Numbered from the stretch's first letter, positions 16,978 through 26,319 are shown. The stretch: DNA of 64,000 nt from Dorea sp. AM10-31 (GCF_003435815.1 NZ_QTUV01000002.1:62001-126000), one strand, 5' to 3'. Translations and numbers: made by a program. The notes: a model not told the origin generated them from the sequence alone.

Positions 16978-17511
16978 ATGCGTGAACATACAAAAATCTG
17001 GGTAGCAGTATATGCAGCGGGAGTGATGGCAGGAATCCTGTATGCGAATTTGATTGCGCAGGAATCCATCATGCAGATGGGAATATTTGCAGAAAATCAT
17101 TTAACAGAGAGTGTGAAAGTGTGCGTACCTGGACTGGAATATATATGGTACATTGTGCGTATGCGCCTGTTACCTCTTTGCATTCTTACGCTTGCAGGGG
17201 CAACAAGATGGAAAAAGACAAGTGCGGTACTGTTTTTTCTATGGACAGGTTTTCTGGCAGGCGTATTGTTCTGCGCAGCAGTCTTACAACTTGGAATAAA
17301 AGGAATATTTATCTGCGTGCTGGCACTGCTGCCACATATGCCTTTCTATGTCGCGGCATATGTGGCAATATTGATCTATTTACTGAATTATCCTGTTGTA
17401 AATCGCTGGAATATAAATAAGACAACTGGTGTGTTAATTTTGTTTGCTATCGGTATTTTCCTGGAATGCTATGTGAGCCCAGCTGTCCTTCGGTTCGCAT
17501 TGAATCTGTAA
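16978..17511 (+). CDS. spoIIM: Stage II sporulation protein M homologue
   Basis: A 177-residue membrane protein with about five helices. SpoIIM belongs to the SpoIIDMP complex that degrades septal peptidoglycan during engulfment. Evidence is the size, the N-terminal helix ending GILYANLIAQ, the central MRLLPLCILTLAGATRWKK typical of the family, and its place after a NUDIX gene as in Bacillus. Sequence conservation is moderate. ATG 16978 has GGGAGG 7 bases upstream; GTG 16972 is too close to that site. Its last 43 bases overlap the convergent spoVB gene. Confidence 0.75.
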   Translation: MREHTKIWVAVYAAGVMAGILYANLIAQESIMQMGIFAENHLTESVKVCVPGLEYIWYIVRMRLLPLCILTLAGATRWKKTSAVLFFLWTGFLAGVLFCAAVLQLGIKGIFICVLALLPHMPFYVAAYVAILIYLLNYPVVNRWNINKTTGVLILFAIGIFLECYVSPAVLRFALNL

Positions 17512-18845
17512 TGATAATGCAGATAAATAAAACAGAAACAAAACATAAATATCTGGCTTAACAGTAGTCCAGTCAGGTATCCTCGGATTCCGTATGCCGG
17601 GATGCTGAGATAGATACTTGCAATACGGATGAGTATTGTAAACATATTGATGAAAAGGGATATGCCAGCTTTACCGATTCCGTTTAAAACACTGATAAAT
17701 GTTGTATTCGTATACAGAAATGGACAGATCCATGAGAGTGTAAAAATGTATCTGGATGCTAAAGGACTGTGAAAGAGACATACTCCTATAAAAGAGCTTG
17801 AAAGCAGAAGCAGGATACAACATGTGCTTCCGAGCAAAATGCACGTAGTTGTCACTTTACGTATCAGACGACGTAATTTTCGGATATTGTTTTCTGCTTC
17901 AATCTGTGCAACAGATGGCAGGATCATTGTTGCAAGAGATCCGGTCAGCGCACTTGGAAACAGGACACACGGAAGTGCCATTCCGGTCAGTACGCCGTAG
18001 ATACGAAGAGATTCATTCCAATCCAGACCGTAATATTGTAGATTCCATGGAATGGAGAATGCCTCCAGACATTGCAGCAGTGTAAGCATGATCCGGCTTA
18101 CGGTAAGCGGAATTGAAAAACGAAGCAGTGAAAGAAATGCCTTTAAATTATCCAGACAGCACAGCCTTCGGAGAAAAAGGATGTCTGTTGATTTGCGGGA
18201 TGATAATGTCTCGGAATATGAATTTAAACTGTGGAGACAATACCATGCTGCGGCAGCTTCGCCTGCGATCATTCCAAGTACTGCAACGGAGACAGAAAAA
18301 TGCTGCCCGTGTCGGATGCCAAAAGAATAGACTGCATATACAGAAAGAATTCGGACAGACTGTTCCAGAAGTTGAGACCAGGCGGGAATTTTAGCCTGTT
18401 TCATACCGAAATAATAGCCGAGGATACAGCAGTGGATGGCAGCAAAAGGAAAACAGTAAGAGAGCAGGAGCAGCAGGGATTTGCATGCCGGTTCTTTCAA
18501 CAGCGTACATGCGATGTCATGCGCATAGTGCTGCGTAAAAAGCATAAGAATCACTGAGAGAAAAACAGTATAAATCATAGAAGTAAAAAGAAGCAGCTCT
18601 GTTTCTTTTTTTTTCCCTTTAGCAACGTAACCGGCAACATGTCGGGAAAGCGCAGTCTGGATTCCGGCGCATGTTATGGCAATCCCCAGTGTATAGACCG
18701 GGAAAATGAGCTGATACAGCCCGACATTTGCTTCGCCGAAGGTGTGACTTAAATACATACGGTAGAAAAAACCGAGGAATCGTGATATAAAAGCGGCAAG
18801 GGTCAGAACAAAGGTTCCTTTCAGGATGATATGTTTCTCTGTCAT
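17469..18845 (-). CDS. spoVB: Stage V sporulation protein B / MOP-family lipid flippase
   Basis: A 458-residue polytopic protein of the MOP superfamily (SpoVB, MurJ, MATE-like). It starts KGTFVLTLAAFISRFLGFFY and has GLYQLIFPVYTLGIAITCAG near 42, both typical of SpoVB; about 12-14 membrane helices follow. SpoVB acts in spore cortex synthesis, probably moving lipid-linked precursor. Assigning SpoVB rather than a vegetative flippase rests on similarity and sporulation neighbours. AAGGAG precedes the start. It is divergent from the Fe-S operon and its 3' end overlaps spoIIM on the other strand. Confidence 0.82.
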   Translation of the reverse strand: MTEKHIILKGTFVLTLAAFISRFLGFFYRMYLSHTFGEANVGLYQLIFPVYTLGIAITCAGIQTALSRHVAGYVAKGKKKETELLLFTSMIYTVFLSVILMLFTQHYAHDIACTLLKEPACKSLLLLLSYCFPFAAIHCCILGYYFGMKQAKIPAWSQLLEQSVRILSVYAVYSFGIRHGQHFSVSVAVLGMIAGEAAAAWYCLHSLNSYSETLSSRKSTDILFLRRLCCLDNLKAFLSLLRFSIPLTVSRIMLTLLQCLEAFSIPWNLQYYGLDWNESLRIYGVLTGMALPCVLFPSALTGSLATMILPSVAQIEAENNIRKLRRLIRKVTTTCILLGSTCCILLLLSSSFIGVCLFHSPLASRYIFTLSWICPFLYTNTTFISVLNGIGKAGISLFINMFTILIRIASIYLSIPAYGIRGYLTGLLLSQIFMFCFCFIYLHYHYRFNANRRTAGLT

Positions 18846-18909
18846 AAACAGACTCCTTTCGGTCGGAAAACCGCTGAAAATATTATTATATTATATTTGA
18901 ATGAAGTCC

Positions 18910-18938
18910 TTGACAGAACTTTAAGAGGGTGCTATTCT
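18910..18938 (+). promoter_or_regulatory. Promoter of the Rrf2-nifS-nifU-mnmA operon
   Basis: TTGACA (18910-18915) and TATTCT (18933-18938) with 17 bases between. A weak inverted repeat (ATCCTA at 18951-18956, TAGGAAT at 18981-18987) and repeated GGAATT motifs lie in the leader, a possible site for autoregulation by the Rrf2 protein. Confidence 0.7.
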
Positions 18939-19003
18939 ACAAAAGGAAAAATCCTAGTAATTTAGTGGGAATTGAATTGGTAGGAATTAAAGAAGGTGAT
19001 GAG

Positions 19004-19468
19004 ATGAAGCTCTCCACGAAAGGCAGATATGGCTTAAGGGCAATGATAGATCTTGCCAGATACAGTGAAGAGGAACCGGTTTCTATTGGAAGTATTGCAA
19101 TGAGACAGGGAATTTCCGAACGGTATCTGGAGCAGCTTGTGGCTAAGATGAAGAAAGCAGGTCTGGTGAAGAGTATCCGGGGAGCCTCCGGCGGGTATGT
19201 ACTGGCAAAAGATTCCAGTGAGATTTCAGTGGGAGATATTTTGCGGGCACTCGAAGGAAGTCTGGAACCGGTCAAATGTGCAGCTTTTTTTTCAGAAGAA
19301 GGATGTATGGCTTCTGAAGGCTGTGTAACCAAATATGTCTGGCAGAGGATCAACGACAGCATCAATCATGCAGTTGATGAGATGATGTTAGATGAACTGG
19401 TAAAAGAAAGCAAAGAAATGAATCCACACGGTGTATATGATCATACGAAGTGTACTCATTCAGAATAG
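19004..19468 (+). CDS. Rrf2-family transcriptional regulator (IscR-like)
   Basis: A 154-residue winged-helix regulator. The start MKLSTKGRYGLRAMIDLA is the family hallmark, and RYLEQLVAKMKKAGLVKSIR with GASGGY (residues 40-65) forms the recognition region. Cysteines at 92, 101 and 107 occupy the place of the three Fe-S ligands of IscR (92, 98, 104), with a wider first gap. It likely senses Fe-S status and controls its own operon, which encodes the sulfur donor and scaffold. CymR-like cysteine control is the alternative. ATG 19004 follows AAGGTGATGAG; earlier in-frame codons lie in the leader. Confidence 0.88.
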   Translation: MKLSTKGRYGLRAMIDLARYSEEEPVSIGSIAMRQGISERYLEQLVAKMKKAGLVKSIRGASGGYVLAKDSSEISVGDILRALEGSLEPVKCAAFFSEEGCMASEGCVTKYVWQRINDSINHAVDEMMLDELVKESKEMNPHGVYDHTKCTHSE

Positions 19469-19486
19469 AAAATGGAGGAATTTATC

Positions 19487-20668
19487 ATGGGTAAACTGTT
19501 ATATCTTGATAACGCAGCAACAACAAAAACAGCACCGGAAGTCGTAGATGCAATGCTTCCTTATTTTACAGAGCATTATGGAAATCCTTCCAGCGTTTAC
19601 AGCTTTTCGTCCGGTAATAAAGAAATGATCAGCAAACAGAGAGAAGCAATTGCTGATACACTTGGAGCCAGTGCAAATGAAATTTATTTCACAGCAGGTG
19701 GTTCAGAATCTGACAACTGGGCGTTGAAAGCAACAGCAGAAGCATATGCAGGGAAAGGCAATCACATTATTACAACAAAGATCGAGCATCATGCGATCCT
19801 TCACACTGCACAGTATCTGGAAAAAAGAGGATTTGAAGTTACTTATGTAGATGTAGATGAAGACGGAAAAGTAAAACTGGATGAATTAAAAGCAGCAATC
19901 CGTCCGACAACCATCCTGATTTCTGTTATGTTTGCAAATAACGAGATCGGAACGATCCAGCCGATCAAAGAAATCGGTGAGATTGCCAAAGAGCACGGTA
20001 TTTTATTTCATACAGATGCAGTACAGGCATATGGACAGCTTCCAATTAATGTAGACGAGTGTCATATTGACATGCTCAGTGCAAGTGGACATAAATTTAA
20101 CGGACCGAAAGGAATCGGTTTTCTTTATATCCGTAAAGGTGTGAAGATCCGTTCATTCGTTCATGGTGGAGCACAGGAAAGAAAACGTCGTGCAGGTACA
20201 GAAAATGTTCCTGGAATTGTCGGAATCGGAACAGCTGCAAAGCGTGCTGCGAATACAAGAGAAGAGAGAGTGGCAAAAGAGATCGAGGTCAGAGATTATC
20301 TGATTGATCGTGTATTGAAAGAAATTCCATACTGCCGTCTGAATGGACACAGAACTGACAGACTTCCAAACAATGCCAACTTCAGTTTCCGGTTTGTAGA
20401 AGGAGAATCTCTTCTGATCATGCTGGATATGAAAGGAATCTGTGCATCCAGCGGATCTGCATGTACATCCGGATCTCTTGATCCTTCCCATGTACTACTT
20501 GCAATCGGACTGCCTCATGAAATCGCACATGGCTCTTTGAGACTGACGATCAACGAAGAGATTACAAAAGAAGACATTGATTACGTTGTGGATAATCTGA
20601 AAGAGATCGTGGCACACTTAAGAAATATGTCACCATTATATGAAGATTTTGTAAAGAAACAGAAATAA
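19487..20668 (+). CDS. nifS: Cysteine desulfurase (NifS/IscS family)
   Basis: A 393-residue PLP enzyme that removes sulfur from cysteine as a persulfide for Fe-S cluster and thiolated tRNA synthesis. Features: LYLDNAATTKTAPEV at the start, PLP-lysine region SASGHKFNGPKG near 200, and the mobile active-cysteine loop CASSGSACTSGSLDPSH near 323, of the NifS type. GGAGG lies 8 bases before ATG 19487. It is followed within 45 bases by the scaffold gene and then mnmA, both users of its sulfur. Confidence 0.95.
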   Translation: MGKLLYLDNAATTKTAPEVVDAMLPYFTEHYGNPSSVYSFSSGNKEMISKQREAIADTLGASANEIYFTAGGSESDNWALKATAEAYAGKGNHIITTKIEHHAILHTAQYLEKRGFEVTYVDVDEDGKVKLDELKAAIRPTTILISVMFANNEIGTIQPIKEIGEIAKEHGILFHTDAVQAYGQLPINVDECHIDMLSASGHKFNGPKGIGFLYIRKGVKIRSFVHGGAQERKRRAGTENVPGIVGIGTAAKRAANTREERVAKEIEVRDYLIDRVLKEIPYCRLNGHRTDRLPNNANFSFRFVEGESLLIMLDMKGICASSGSACTSGSLDPSHVLLAIGLPHEIAHGSLRLTINEEITKEDIDYVVDNLKEIVAHLRNMSPLYEDFVKKQK

Positions 20669-20712
20669 ATAACAAGACACAGACAAGATATAAGATACAG
20701 GAGGAATTTAAT

Positions 20713-21156
20713 ATGTATTCAGAAAAAGTAATGGATCATTTCCAGCATCCGAGAAATGTCGGAGAGATAGAGAATGCCAGCGGAGTAGGAACAGTTGGTA
20801 ATGCAAAATGTGGAGATATCATGAGAATTTATCTTGATATCGATGAGAACCAGATCGTGCGTGATGTCAAATTCAAGACATTTGGATGCGGAGCTGCTGT
20901 AGCAACAAGCAGTATGGCGACAGAACTTGTTAAAGGAAAGTCAATCCAGGAAGCAATGGAGGTAACAAATAAAGCCGTAATGGAAGCGCTGGACGGACTT
21001 CCGCCGGTAAAAGTACACTGCTCACTTCTTGCAGAGGAAGCAATTCATGCAGCACTCTGGGACTATGCAACAAAAAATGGTATTACGATCGAAGGATTAG
21101 AGAAACCAAAGTCTGATATTCACGAAGGTGAAGAGGACGAAGAAGAGGAATATTAA
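20713..21156 (+). CDS. nifU: NifU-like Fe-S scaffold protein (IscU type)
   Basis: A 147-residue IscU/NifU N-domain scaffold on which Fe-S clusters are assembled. The start MYSEKVMDHFQHPRNVGEIE is diagnostic, and the three cluster cysteines are in NAKCGD (near 36), TFGCGA (near 60) and KVHCSL (near 102). A very acidic tail (EGEEDEEEEY) ends the protein, beyond the usual ~125 residues. AGGAGG precedes the start. Confidence 0.95.
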   Translation: MYSEKVMDHFQHPRNVGEIENASGVGTVGNAKCGDIMRIYLDIDENQIVRDVKFKTFGCGAAVATSSMATELVKGKSIQEAMEVTNKAVMEALDGLPPVKVHCSLLAEEAIHAALWDYATKNGITIEGLEKPKSDIHEGEEDEEEEY

Positions 21157-21171
21157 AGCCGGGAGACAAAC

Positions 21172-22269
21172 ATGGAAAAAAGCATGGATAAAAAGAAGGT
21201 AGTTGTAGGCATGTCAGGAGGAGTTGACTCCTCCGTGGCTGCCTGGCTTTTAAAAAAACAGGGATACGATGTAGTAGGGGTAACGATGCAGATCTGGCAG
21301 GATGAAGATGAATTTGTCCAGGAAGAGAATGGCGGATGCTGCGGTTTAAGCGCCGTAGACGATGCCAGACGCGTAGCAGCAGCAATCGGTATCCCTTATT
21401 ATGTTATGAATTTCAAGGAAGAATTCAAAGAACATGTCATTGATTATTTTGTAAATGAATATAAAAATGGAAGGACACCGAATCCGTGTATTGCCTGTAA
21501 TCGATATGTAAAATGGGAATCTCTCCTGAAGAGAAGCCTGGATATCGGAGCAGATTATATCGCAACCGGTCACTATGCGAAGATCGAACAGCTTCCAAAC
21601 GGACGCTATGCGCTTCATACATCCGCAACCGGAGCAAAAGACCAGACTTATGCACTCTATAATCTGACGCAGGACCAGCTTGCGAGAACACTTATGCCAG
21701 TCGGGGAATATACGAAAGACCAGATCCGTGAGCTTGCATCGGAAGTCGCACTTCAGGTGGCGCACAAACCAGACAGTCAGGATATCTGTTTTGTTCCGGA
21801 TGGAGATTATGCTTCTTATATAGAAGAGTATACCGGAGAGAAGATACAGCCGGGCAATTTCGTGACAAGTGATGGAACTGTTGTAGGCAGACATAAAGGA
21901 ATCATCCATTATACAGTAGGACAGAGAAAAGGTCTCGGACTTTCTCTCGGATATCCGGTATTTGTCCTTGAGATCAGACCGGAGACGAATGAAGTAGTAG
22001 TTGGTTCCAATGAAGAGTCCATGTCGCGTTATGTCCGTGCCAATGCGGTTAATTTCATGTCTGTGGAGAACCTTAAAGAACCGAAACGCGTCTGGGCGAA
22101 GATTCGTTATAATCACAGAGGCGCCTGGTGCATGGTGGAGAAAACAGGGGAAGATGAGATCCTCTGTACATTTGAAGAACCGCAGAGAGCAATTACGCCG
22201 GGACAGGCAGTTGTCCTCTATGACCAGGATTATGTGCTTGGCGGTGGAACGATCATCGGAGACAGCTAG
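21172..22269 (+). CDS. mnmA: tRNA 2-thiouridylase MnmA
   Basis: A 365-residue enzyme that adds sulfur to uridine-34 of Lys, Glu and Gln tRNAs. It has the PP-loop GMSGGVDSS near residue 14 and the two catalytic cysteines in NPCIACNRYVKW (near 107) and DSQDICFVPDG (near 205), then the C-terminal beta-barrel (PGQAVVLYDQDYVLGGG). As last gene of the Rrf2-nifS-nifU set it draws sulfur from NifS. GGGAG precedes the start. Confidence 0.96.
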   Translation: MEKSMDKKKVVVGMSGGVDSSVAAWLLKKQGYDVVGVTMQIWQDEDEFVQEENGGCCGLSAVDDARRVAAAIGIPYYVMNFKEEFKEHVIDYFVNEYKNGRTPNPCIACNRYVKWESLLKRSLDIGADYIATGHYAKIEQLPNGRYALHTSATGAKDQTYALYNLTQDQLARTLMPVGEYTKDQIRELASEVALQVAHKPDSQDICFVPDGDYASYIEEYTGEKIQPGNFVTSDGTVVGRHKGIIHYTVGQRKGLGLSLGYPVFVLEIRPETNEVVVGSNEESMSRYVRANAVNFMSVENLKEPKRVWAKIRYNHRGAWCMVEKTGEDEILCTFEEPQRAITPGQAVVLYDQDYVLGGGTIIGDS

Positions 22270-22314
22270 AGAATACGAAACAGTAAATGAAAAACAGTGA
22301 CAGGAGGAAATGCG

Positions 22315-23121
22315 ATGATGCGGGCAGATGTGCATATGCATACGAATTTTTCACATGATTCAAAGTCCGCACCGGAGGAGATGATCCTTGGTGCGATAGC
22401 CAAAGGGCTTCAGGCAGTCTGTTTTACGGATCACCACGACAAAGATGATTTTGCATGGGGACCGGAAGAAGTGTTTGAGCCGGAAGAATATTTTAAAGTA
22501 ATGCCGCCGCTGCGGGACAAATACAAAGATAAGATTGATGTACGGATCGGTGTAGAAATCGGACTTCAGCCTTATCTGGAACCGTTTTACCGGGAATTTG
22601 TAAAAAAATATCCATTTGATTTTGTGATTGGATCCGTACATTCCACACATAAACTGGATATCGCACACGGAGAGATCTTTGATGGAAAAACAGATGAAGA
22701 AGTTTACCGGGAAGTTCTGGAAGAGATGCTGGAAGATGTCCGTATTTATGAAGATTATGATGTGCTCGGACATCTGGATTATATGATCCGTTATGGAAAA
22801 GATAAAGAACAGGCATATTCGTATCTGAAATATGCAGAGCTGATCGATGAGATCCTGAAAAATATCATTGCGAAAGGCAAAGGACTTGAACTCAATATGG
22901 CAGGATTAAAATATGGACTTCCATATGCACACCCACACCCGGATGTATTAAAAAGATACCGGGAGTTAGGTGGAGAGATCATCACAGTCGGTGCAGATGG
23001 ACACTGTCCGGAGCATATTGCATGGGATTTTGATAAGGCAAATGGCATATTGCGGGCATGCGGTTTTACATATTATACAGAATTTAAGCAAAGAAAGCCT
23101 GTTTTTAAGCAACTTTCATAA
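22315..23121 (+). CDS. PHP-domain phosphatase, histidinol-phosphatase family
   Basis: A 268-residue PHP-superfamily hydrolase. Metal-binding motifs: ADVHMHTNFSHDS at the N-terminus, CFTDHHD near 36, GVEIGLQ near 80, GSVHSTH near 106 and GADGHCPEHI near 226. Typical of HisK/HisJ histidinol-phosphatases, but no his genes are near, so another small phosphate ester is possible. ATG 22315 follows AGGAGG by 7 bases; it is probably part of the preceding operon, 45 bases after mnmA. Confidence 0.85.
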   Translation: MMRADVHMHTNFSHDSKSAPEEMILGAIAKGLQAVCFTDHHDKDDFAWGPEEVFEPEEYFKVMPPLRDKYKDKIDVRIGVEIGLQPYLEPFYREFVKKYPFDFVIGSVHSTHKLDIAHGEIFDGKTDEEVYREVLEEMLEDVRIYEDYDVLGHLDYMIRYGKDKEQAYSYLKYAELIDEILKNIIAKGKGLELNMAGLKYGLPYAHPHPDVLKRYRELGGEIITVGADGHCPEHIAWDFDKANGILRACGFTYYTEFKQRKPVFKQLS

Positions 23122-23136
23122 AAATATAGAAGACAC

Positions 23137-23165
23137 TTGAACTTTTGTACCAGATTTAGTACAAT
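23137..23165 (+). promoter_or_regulatory. Promoter of gap
   Basis: TTGAAC (23137-23142) and TACAAT (23160-23165) with 17 bases between. The -10 box is embedded in a palindrome. Confidence 0.75.
23145..23164 (+). promoter_or_regulatory. Palindrome TTGTAC-N8-GTACAA over the gap promoter
   Basis: TTGTAC (23145-23150) and GTACAA (23159-23164) are exact inverted repeats across the spacer and -10 box, the position of a repressor operator. It resembles but does not match the Rex site (TTGTGA-N6-TCACAA). Confidence 0.5.
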
Positions 23166-23181
23166 TAAGCCAGTTGGGAGT

Positions 23182-23199
23182 GCTTTAAAATGTTAAAGC
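23182..23199 (+). promoter_or_regulatory. Second palindrome in the gap leader
   Basis: GCTTTAA (23182-23188) and TTAAAGC (23193-23199) flank AATG, just downstream of the expected transcription start. It could be an operator or a small 5' hairpin in the mRNA. Confidence 0.45.
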
Positions 23200-23245
23200 G
23201 TTCACAATGAAGTACAGTTAGAATAAACTTTAGGAGGAATTGATC

Positions 23246-24259
23246 ATGGCAGTAAAAGTAGCGATTAATGGTTTTGGACGTATTGGACGTCTGGCATTCA
23301 GACAGATGTTTGGAGCAGAGGGATATGAGGTAGTTGCAATCAACGACTTAACATCTCCTAAGATGCTTGCTCACCTGTTAAAATATGATTCATCACAGGG
23401 AAAATATGCACTGGCTGATACAGTAGAAGCTACAGAAGATTCCATCATTGTTGACGGAAAAGAAATCAAAATTTATGCAAAGGCTAACGCTGAGGAACTT
23501 CCTTGGGGAGAAATCGGAGTAGACGTTGTCCTTGAGTGTACAGGTTTCTACACATCTAAAGAGAAAGCATCTGCACACATCAAAGCAGGAGCAAGAAAAG
23601 TTGTTATTTCCGCACCGGCAGGAAACGATCTTCCTACAATCGTATACAATGTAAACCATACAGAACTGAAACCGGAAGACACAGTTATTTCCGCAGCTTC
23701 TTGTACAACAAACTGCTTAGCTCCAATGGCTAAAGCATTGAACGACCTTGCATCTATCAAATCTGGTATCATGTGCACAATCCATGCTTACACAGGAGAT
23801 CAGATGACACTTGACGGACCGCAGAGAAAAGGTGATTTAAGAAGATCCCGTGCTGCTGCAGTTAATATCGTACCTAACAGCACAGGTGCTGCAAAAGCAA
23901 TCGGTCTTGTTATTCCAGAATTAAATGGAAAATTAATCGGATCTGCTCAGCGTGTTCCAACACCTACAGGATCTACAACAATTCTTACAGCAGTTGTTGA
24001 CGGAACAGTTACAGTTGACGAAGTAAATGCAGCTATGAAAGCAGCTTCTACAGAGTCTTTCGGATATAACACAGATGAGATCGTTTCAAGCGACATCGTA
24101 GGAATGAGATATGGTTCTTTATTTGATGCTACTCAGACAATGGTTCTGCCATTAGACAACGGAACAACAGAAGTTCAGGTTGTATCTTGGTATGACAATG
24201 AGAATTCTTACACAAGCCAGATGGTAAGAACAATCAAATACTTCTCTGAATTAGCTTAA
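23246..24259 (+). CDS. gap: Glyceraldehyde-3-phosphate dehydrogenase
   Basis: A 337-residue NAD-dependent GAPDH of glycolysis. N-terminal Rossmann motif [15 protein letters not shown], catalytic cysteine in [12 protein letters not shown] near 150, and the C-terminal [21 protein letters not shown] stands 8 bases before ATG 23246; the upstream in-frame ATG at 23240 has poor spacing. It is the first gene of a glycolytic block, separated from pgk by a terminator, so it is probably made in excess of the downstream genes. Confidence 0.97.
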   Translation: MAVKVAINGFGRIGRLAFRQMFGAEGYEVVAINDLTSPKMLAHLLKYDSSQGKYALADTVEATEDSIIVDGKEIKIYAKANAEELPWGEIGVDVVLECTGFYTSKEKASAHIKAGARKVVISAPAGNDLPTIVYNVNHTELKPEDTVISAASCTTNCLAPMAKALNDLASIKSGIMCTIHAYTGDQMTLDGPQRKGDLRRSRAAAVNIVPNSTGAAKAIGLVIPELNGKLIGSAQRVPTPTGSTTILTAVVDGTVTVDEVNAAMKAASTESFGYNTDEIVSSDIVGMRYGSLFDATQTMVLPLDNGTTEVQVVSWYDNENSYTSQMVRTIKYFSELA

Positions 24260-24275
24260 TTATGACTCAAAAAAG

Positions 24276-24309
24276 GGTCCGGTCTTATTGGACCGGGCCT
24301 CTTTTTTTG
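24276..24309 (+). terminator. Terminator between gap and pgk
   Basis: GGTCCGGTC (24276-24284) pairs with GACCGGGCC (24291-24299) with one G-T wobble, followed by TCTTTTTTT. Only 21 bases separate it from the pgk start, so pgk expression likely depends on read-through. Confidence 0.9.
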
Positions 24310-24329
24310 AATATTAGGAGGTAAACGAT

Positions 24330-25523
24330 ATGCTTAACAAAAAATCAGTTGATGACATCAACGTAAAAGGAAAAAAGGTACTCGTAAGATGCGATTTTAA
24401 CGTACCGCTTATCGATGGTAAGATCACAGATGAGAATCGTCTTGTAGCAGCTCTTCCAACAATCAAGAAGCTGATTGCAGACGGAGGTAAGGTTATTCTT
24501 TGTTCTCACCTTGGAAAGCCGAAGGGAGAGCCAGTACCGGAGCTGTCTCTGGCACCGGTTGCAGTACGCTTATCAGAACTGCTCGGACAGGAAGTTAAAT
24601 TTGCAGCAGACAGAGAAGTCGTAGGCGAGAATGCAAAAGCAGCAGTAGCTGCAATGAAAGACGGAGATGTTATTCTTCTTGAGAATACCCGTTACAGAGT
24701 AGAAGAGACAAAGAACGGGGATGCATTCAGCAAAGAACTCGCTTCTCTTTGCGATGTATTTGTAAATGATGCATTTGGTACAGCACATCGTGCGCACTGT
24801 TCCAATGTGGGTGTTACAAAATATGTGGATACAGCAGTTGTAGGATATCTTATGCAGAAAGAGATCGATTTCCTCGGAAATGCAGTAAACAATCCGACAA
24901 GACCGTTTGTTGCGATCCTTGGAGGAGCCAAAGTATCCAGCAAGATTTCTGTAATCAACAACCTGCTTGACAAAGTTGACACACTGATCATTGGTGGTGG
25001 AATGTCTTATACATTTGCAAAAGCAGAAGGTGGTACAGTTGGTAAGTCCCTTCTGGAAGAAGATTACTGCCAGTATGCACTGGACATGAAAAAGAAAGCA
25101 GAAGAAAAAGGTGTAAAACTTCTTCTTCCTGTAGATAACGTAATCGCAGATGATTTCTCTAACGATGCAAATATCAAAGTTGTAAAACGTGGCGAGATTC
25201 CGGACGGATGGGAAGGACTTGACATCGGACCAGAAACGATCAAGATTTTCTGTGATGCAGTAAAAGACGCAAAGACAGTTGTATGGAACGGACCAATGGG
25301 ATGTTTCGAGATGCCGAACTTTGCAAAAGGAACAGAAGCAGTAGCAAAAGCACTTGCTGATACAGAAGCTACTACAATTATCGGCGGTGGTGATTCTGCG
25401 GCAGCTGTTAACCAGCTTGGATACGGTGACAAGATGACTCATATCTCTACTGGTGGCGGTGCATCCTTAGAGTTCCTGGAAGGAAAGGAACTGCCGGGTG
25501 TTGCAGCTGCAAATGATAAGTAA
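24330..25523 (+). CDS. pgk: Phosphoglycerate kinase
   Basis: A 397-residue glycolytic kinase making ATP from 1,3-bisphosphoglycerate. Signature [18 protein letters not shown] near 15, HLGKPKGE near 63, [11 protein letters not shown] near 113, and GGGDSAAAV near 353 followed by [16 protein letters not shown]. Length typical. GGAGGT precedes ATG 24330. No separate promoter is visible between the gap terminator and this gene. Confidence 0.97.
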   Translation: MLNKKSVDDINVKGKKVLVRCDFNVPLIDGKITDENRLVAALPTIKKLIADGGKVILCSHLGKPKGEPVPELSLAPVAVRLSELLGQEVKFAADREVVGENAKAAVAAMKDGDVILLENTRYRVEETKNGDAFSKELASLCDVFVNDAFGTAHRAHCSNVGVTKYVDTAVVGYLMQKEIDFLGNAVNNPTRPFVAILGGAKVSSKISVINNLLDKVDTLIIGGGMSYTFAKAEGGTVGKSLLEEDYCQYALDMKKKAEEKGVKLLLPVDNVIADDFSNDANIKVVKRGEIPDGWEGLDIGPETIKIFCDAVKDAKTVVWNGPMGCFEMPNFAKGTEAVAKALADTEATTIIGGGDSAAAVNQLGYGDKMTHISTGGGASLEFLEGKELPGVAAANDK

Positions 25524-25557
25524 AGACTTACAAATATAAAATTAGGGAGAGATAAAA

Positions 25558-26307
25558 ATGGCTAGAAAGAAAATTGTAGCAGGAAACTGGAAAATGAACA
25601 AAACTCCAAGTGAAGCAGTTGCTTTGGTTGAAGAATTAAAACCATTAGTTGCTAACGAAGAAGTAGATGTTGTATTCTGCGTACCTGCAATTGATATCAT
25701 TCCGGTTGTAGAAGCATGTAAAGGAAGCAACATTGAAGTCGGAGCAGAGAATATGTATTTTGAAGAAAGCGGAGCTTACACAGGAGAGATCTCTCCGGCA
25801 ATGCTCACAGACGCTGGTGTTAAATATGTTGTTCTCGGCCACTCTGAGAGAAGAGAATATTTCGCAGAGACAAATGAGACTGTTAATAAAAAAGTCCTCA
25901 AAGCATTTGAACATGGTCTTACACCGATCATGTGTTGTGGAGAGACGCTTGAGCAGAGAGAACAGGGTGTAACAATGGATTTCATTCGCCAGCAGGTTAA
26001 AGTCGGATTCCAGAATGTTACAGCAGATCAGGCTAAGACAGCAGTTATCGCTTATGAGCCAATCTGGGCAATCGGAACAGGTAAGACGGCTACAACAGAG
26101 CAGGCTGAAGAAGTATGTGCAGGAATCCGTGCATGCATCGCTGAAGTATATGACGAGGCAACAGCAGAAGCAATCCGCATCCAGTATGGTGGATCTGTAA
26201 ATGCAGGAAATGCTGCTGAATTATTTGCACAGGCAGATATCGACGGTGGTCTTGTAGGTGGAGCTTCCCTGAAAGCTGACTTTGGCAAGATTGTAAATTA
26301 CAAATAA
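25558..26307 (+). CDS. tpiA: Triose-phosphate isomerase
   Basis: A 249-residue TIM-barrel isomerase interconverting dihydroxyacetone phosphate and glyceraldehyde 3-phosphate. Substrate lysine in AGNWKMNK near 10, catalytic histidine in LGHSERR near 95, catalytic glutamate in [15 protein letters not shown] near 165, and the phosphate loop GGSVNAGNA near 210. Followed directly by a terminator. Confidence 0.97.
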   Translation: MARKKIVAGNWKMNKTPSEAVALVEELKPLVANEEVDVVFCVPAIDIIPVVEACKGSNIEVGAENMYFEESGAYTGEISPAMLTDAGVKYVVLGHSERREYFAETNETVNKKVLKAFEHGLTPIMCCGETLEQREQGVTMDFIRQQVKVGFQNVTADQAKTAVIAYEPIWAIGTGKTATTEQAEEVCAGIRACIAEVYDEATAEAIRIQYGGSVNAGNAAELFAQADIDGGLVGGASLKADFGKIVNYK

Positions 26308-26319
26308 TAAGTATTTTGA

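Noticed and set aside
18846..18909. Sigma-E promoter for spoVB on the minus strand
   Set aside because: There are overlapping TATAAT boxes at 18885-18895 but no convincing -35 match for sigma-E or sigma-A at the right distance.
21346..22341. 331-residue open frame on the minus strand
   Set aside because: It mirrors mnmA, which has complete catalytic motifs. The antisense translation is Cys/His/Arg-rich noise without a ribosome binding site.
23145..23164. Rex operator at gap
   Set aside because: Arms are TTGTAC/GTACAA with 8 bases between, not TTGTGA/TCACAA with 6, so it is reported as an unassigned palindrome only.
24573..25442. 289-residue minus-strand frame, very rich in Cys and Phe
   Set aside because: The reverse complement of pgk; cysteine and phenylalanine runs arise from GCA and GAA codons read backwards.
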